Assembly (NCBI GenBank): GCA_964637165.1
Contig: CAZWVI010000021.1
Coordinates: 1 to 34,578 of the forward strand
From: CAZWVI01 sp964637165
GTDB lineage: Bacteria; Planctomycetota; UBA1135
Length of the DNA: 34,578 bases
Reading direction: 5' to 3'
Shown here: positions 33,630 to 34,578 of the stretch, piece after piece
Layout: each line of letters begins with the position of its first letter
Position numbering within the stretch: the first letter of the stretch is position 1
Notes under the pieces: model-generated
Seen by the model: only the letters and a program-made list of their open reading frames with translations
Told to the model about the DNA's origin: nothing
Database searches by the model: none
Translations under genes and position numbers: made by a program

Positions 33630-34470
33630 TAACCGAAACTGGTTTTCCTTCGCGGATTCTTTTGGCGAGCAATTTTCCGCTAGCAATGGCGCCGGGCAGA
33701 AGGATGAAGCAGGTAGATAAAATCAGCAGGGCGAATTCAGGCTCGACAAATAAGACGCCGAGCATGATGGTCACGCCGGCAGTGCGCTGAAAAGGGTGGC
33801 GTGCGCGCGACAACCAGGACATAAAGTGCGGGAAAGGCAAATTTGAAACCATTAGGACCCCCAAGACAATTAATGTGAAGGGTAGTGAGCGTAGGGTTAT
33901 TTCACGAACGAGGTGAATTGTTTCAGGGCTGACGGGAATTAAAAATGAAGAGTCTGCGACGCCGAAGTAGAACAACACCATAGCGATCGGCAGACTAGCT
34001 GCGGCCGGTGAGGGAAGTCCCACGAATCCGGAACTGTCTTTGGTGCGATCGGAGTCGGCATGATCAACGTTGTAGCGAGCAAGACGCAAGGCTGCACAAC
34101 ATGTGTAGATAATCGGCCCGACGACCATGATGCGAGGGTGTGGGATGATCTCAAAACTAGGGCCTTCGAGTTGGACAAGTGTCCTGATGAGGAAGGCTGG
34201 GACCAATCCGAAGGTGACAAGGTCGGCGAGGCTATCTAGTTGTGCGCCAAGGTCGGATGCAGTTTGGGTTAATCGCGCAAGCTTGCCATCGATTGCATCG
34301 AAGAAAACGGCTAAGACTAAAAGCCAACCAGCATGGCGGATTAGTTCATAGTCACTATTTTGACCAGCCTCCCACAGCCAAAGTAACGCCCCCACTCCGC
34401 AAGCTAGATTAGCTAGGGTGATGAGGCTTGGGATTACTGAAACCGAACGGATTCTGGAGTGGGAGGCCAC
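33622..34470 (-). CDS. pssA: CDP-diacylglycerol-serine O-phosphatidyltransferase
   Basis: Integral membrane enzyme of phospholipid synthesis: CDP-diacylglycerol plus serine gives phosphatidylserine. The 282-residue protein has about six to eight hydrophobic segments. It carries the full CDP-alcohol phosphotransferase signature with Asp58, Asp61-Gly62, Ala65-Arg66, Gly75, Asp79 and Asp83. The N-terminal SLITLANLACG and the internal ARYN segment favour PssA over PgsA. The start is a GTG, with GGAGG upstream at about 34480-34484 (minus strand); no ATG is in a better position. It is the first gene of the seven-gene operon as far as visible; a psd gene could lie outside the window. Confidence 0.93.
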   Translation of the reverse strand: MASHSRIRSVSVIPSLITLANLACGVGALLWLWEAGQNSDYELIRHAGWLLVLAVFFDAIDGKLARLTQTASDLGAQLDSLADLVTFGLVPAFLIRTLVQLEGPSFEIIPHPRIMVVGPIIYTCCAALRLARYNVDHADSDRTKDSSGFVGLPSPAAASLPIAMVLFYFGVADSSFLIPVSPETIHLVREITLRSLPFTLIVLGVLMVSNLPFPHFMSWLSRARHPFQRTAGVTIMLGVLFVEPEFALLILSTCFILLPGAIASGKLLAKRIREGKPVSVNE

Positions 34471-34496
34471 AAGAATATTCTACCCCCTCCAGACTC

Positions 34497-34516
34497 TGAC
34501 CCCACTTATTGGGTCA
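34497..34516. repeat. Inverted repeat upstream of pssA
   Basis: TGACCC and GGGTCA arms are separated by 8 nt, 27-46 bases before the pssA start. It is not followed by T residues on the transcribed strand, so it is not a terminator. It could be an operator in the 5' region of the operon; nothing else supports this. The rest up to the window end contains no gene. Confidence 0.35.
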
Positions 34517-34578
34517 CTTCAGAAAAAAAGAGCGTAATCACCCCCGTCGAAGGCCGTGTTATAGGTATGACTTTCCAC

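Overview
The window looks like a chromosomal segment of a Planctomycetota bacterium, probably a marine or otherwise aquatic, uncultured lineage. The 16S rRNA fragment at the left end reads like a planctomycete in its conserved stretches. The gene content also fits: an ECF-type sigma factor paired with a membrane Ser/Thr kinase carrying an FHA domain, Cys-containing secreted proteins, a PHP-type CehA/McbA hydrolase, and DeoC with paired aldehyde dehydrogenase genes. The phylum assignment is inference from memory of these families; no search was run. I see no insertion sequence, prophage, CRISPR array or integration site. This is compact core genome with many overlapping genes.

Layout. 1-963 is the 5' part of a 16S rRNA gene on the minus strand, cut by the window edge, with a promoter at 1124-1151. 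1434-2645 is an L,D-transpeptidase. Between it and ileS (2955-6191) lies a candidate structured RNA of about 225 nt ending in an intrinsic terminator. Upstream of ileS on the same strand is a coupled block: secreted protein, deoC, aldehyde dehydrogenase, shortened aldehyde dehydrogenase homologue, GNAT acetyltransferase. At 11028 the direction flips to upp, an unknown protein, mutM and a rhodanese. A secreted protein gene that looks highly expressed (14178-15314) has its own promoter, a long leader and a strong terminator. Next is an overlapping plus-strand operon (15406-20569): PHP metallohydrolase, PGRP-type amidase, rhodanese, MauE/DoxX membrane protein, alpha/beta hydrolase. It converges on a sigma factor-kinase pair (20556-23593). 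Divergent to that pair is a membrane-anchored coiled-coil protein. An amidohydrolase, the initiator tRNA and a seven-gene biosynthetic operon follow on the minus strand.

How the genes work together. The right-hand operon (34470 down to 26734) runs pssA, folK, panC, ispE, a Rossmann/DUF2520 gene, a three-domain aroD-aroE-aroK fusion and a HEAT-type secreted protein. It joins phospholipid, folate, pantothenate, isoprenoid and shikimate synthesis, mostly with overlapping start and stop codons. The deoC block should convert deoxyribose 5-phosphate to acetaldehyde and glyceraldehyde 3-phosphate, with the full-length dehydrogenase plausibly oxidising the aldehyde. The L,D-transpeptidase and the PGRP amidase imply a peptidoglycan wall.

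The points most worth a second look are the hairpin-rich RNA at 2713-2939, the AroD-AroE-AroK fusion, the altered HIGH motif (GIHH) of the isoleucyl-tRNA synthetase, the aldehyde dehydrogenase homologue that lacks catalytic residues but is translationally coupled to the intact enzyme, and the structured leader of the abundant secreted protein.
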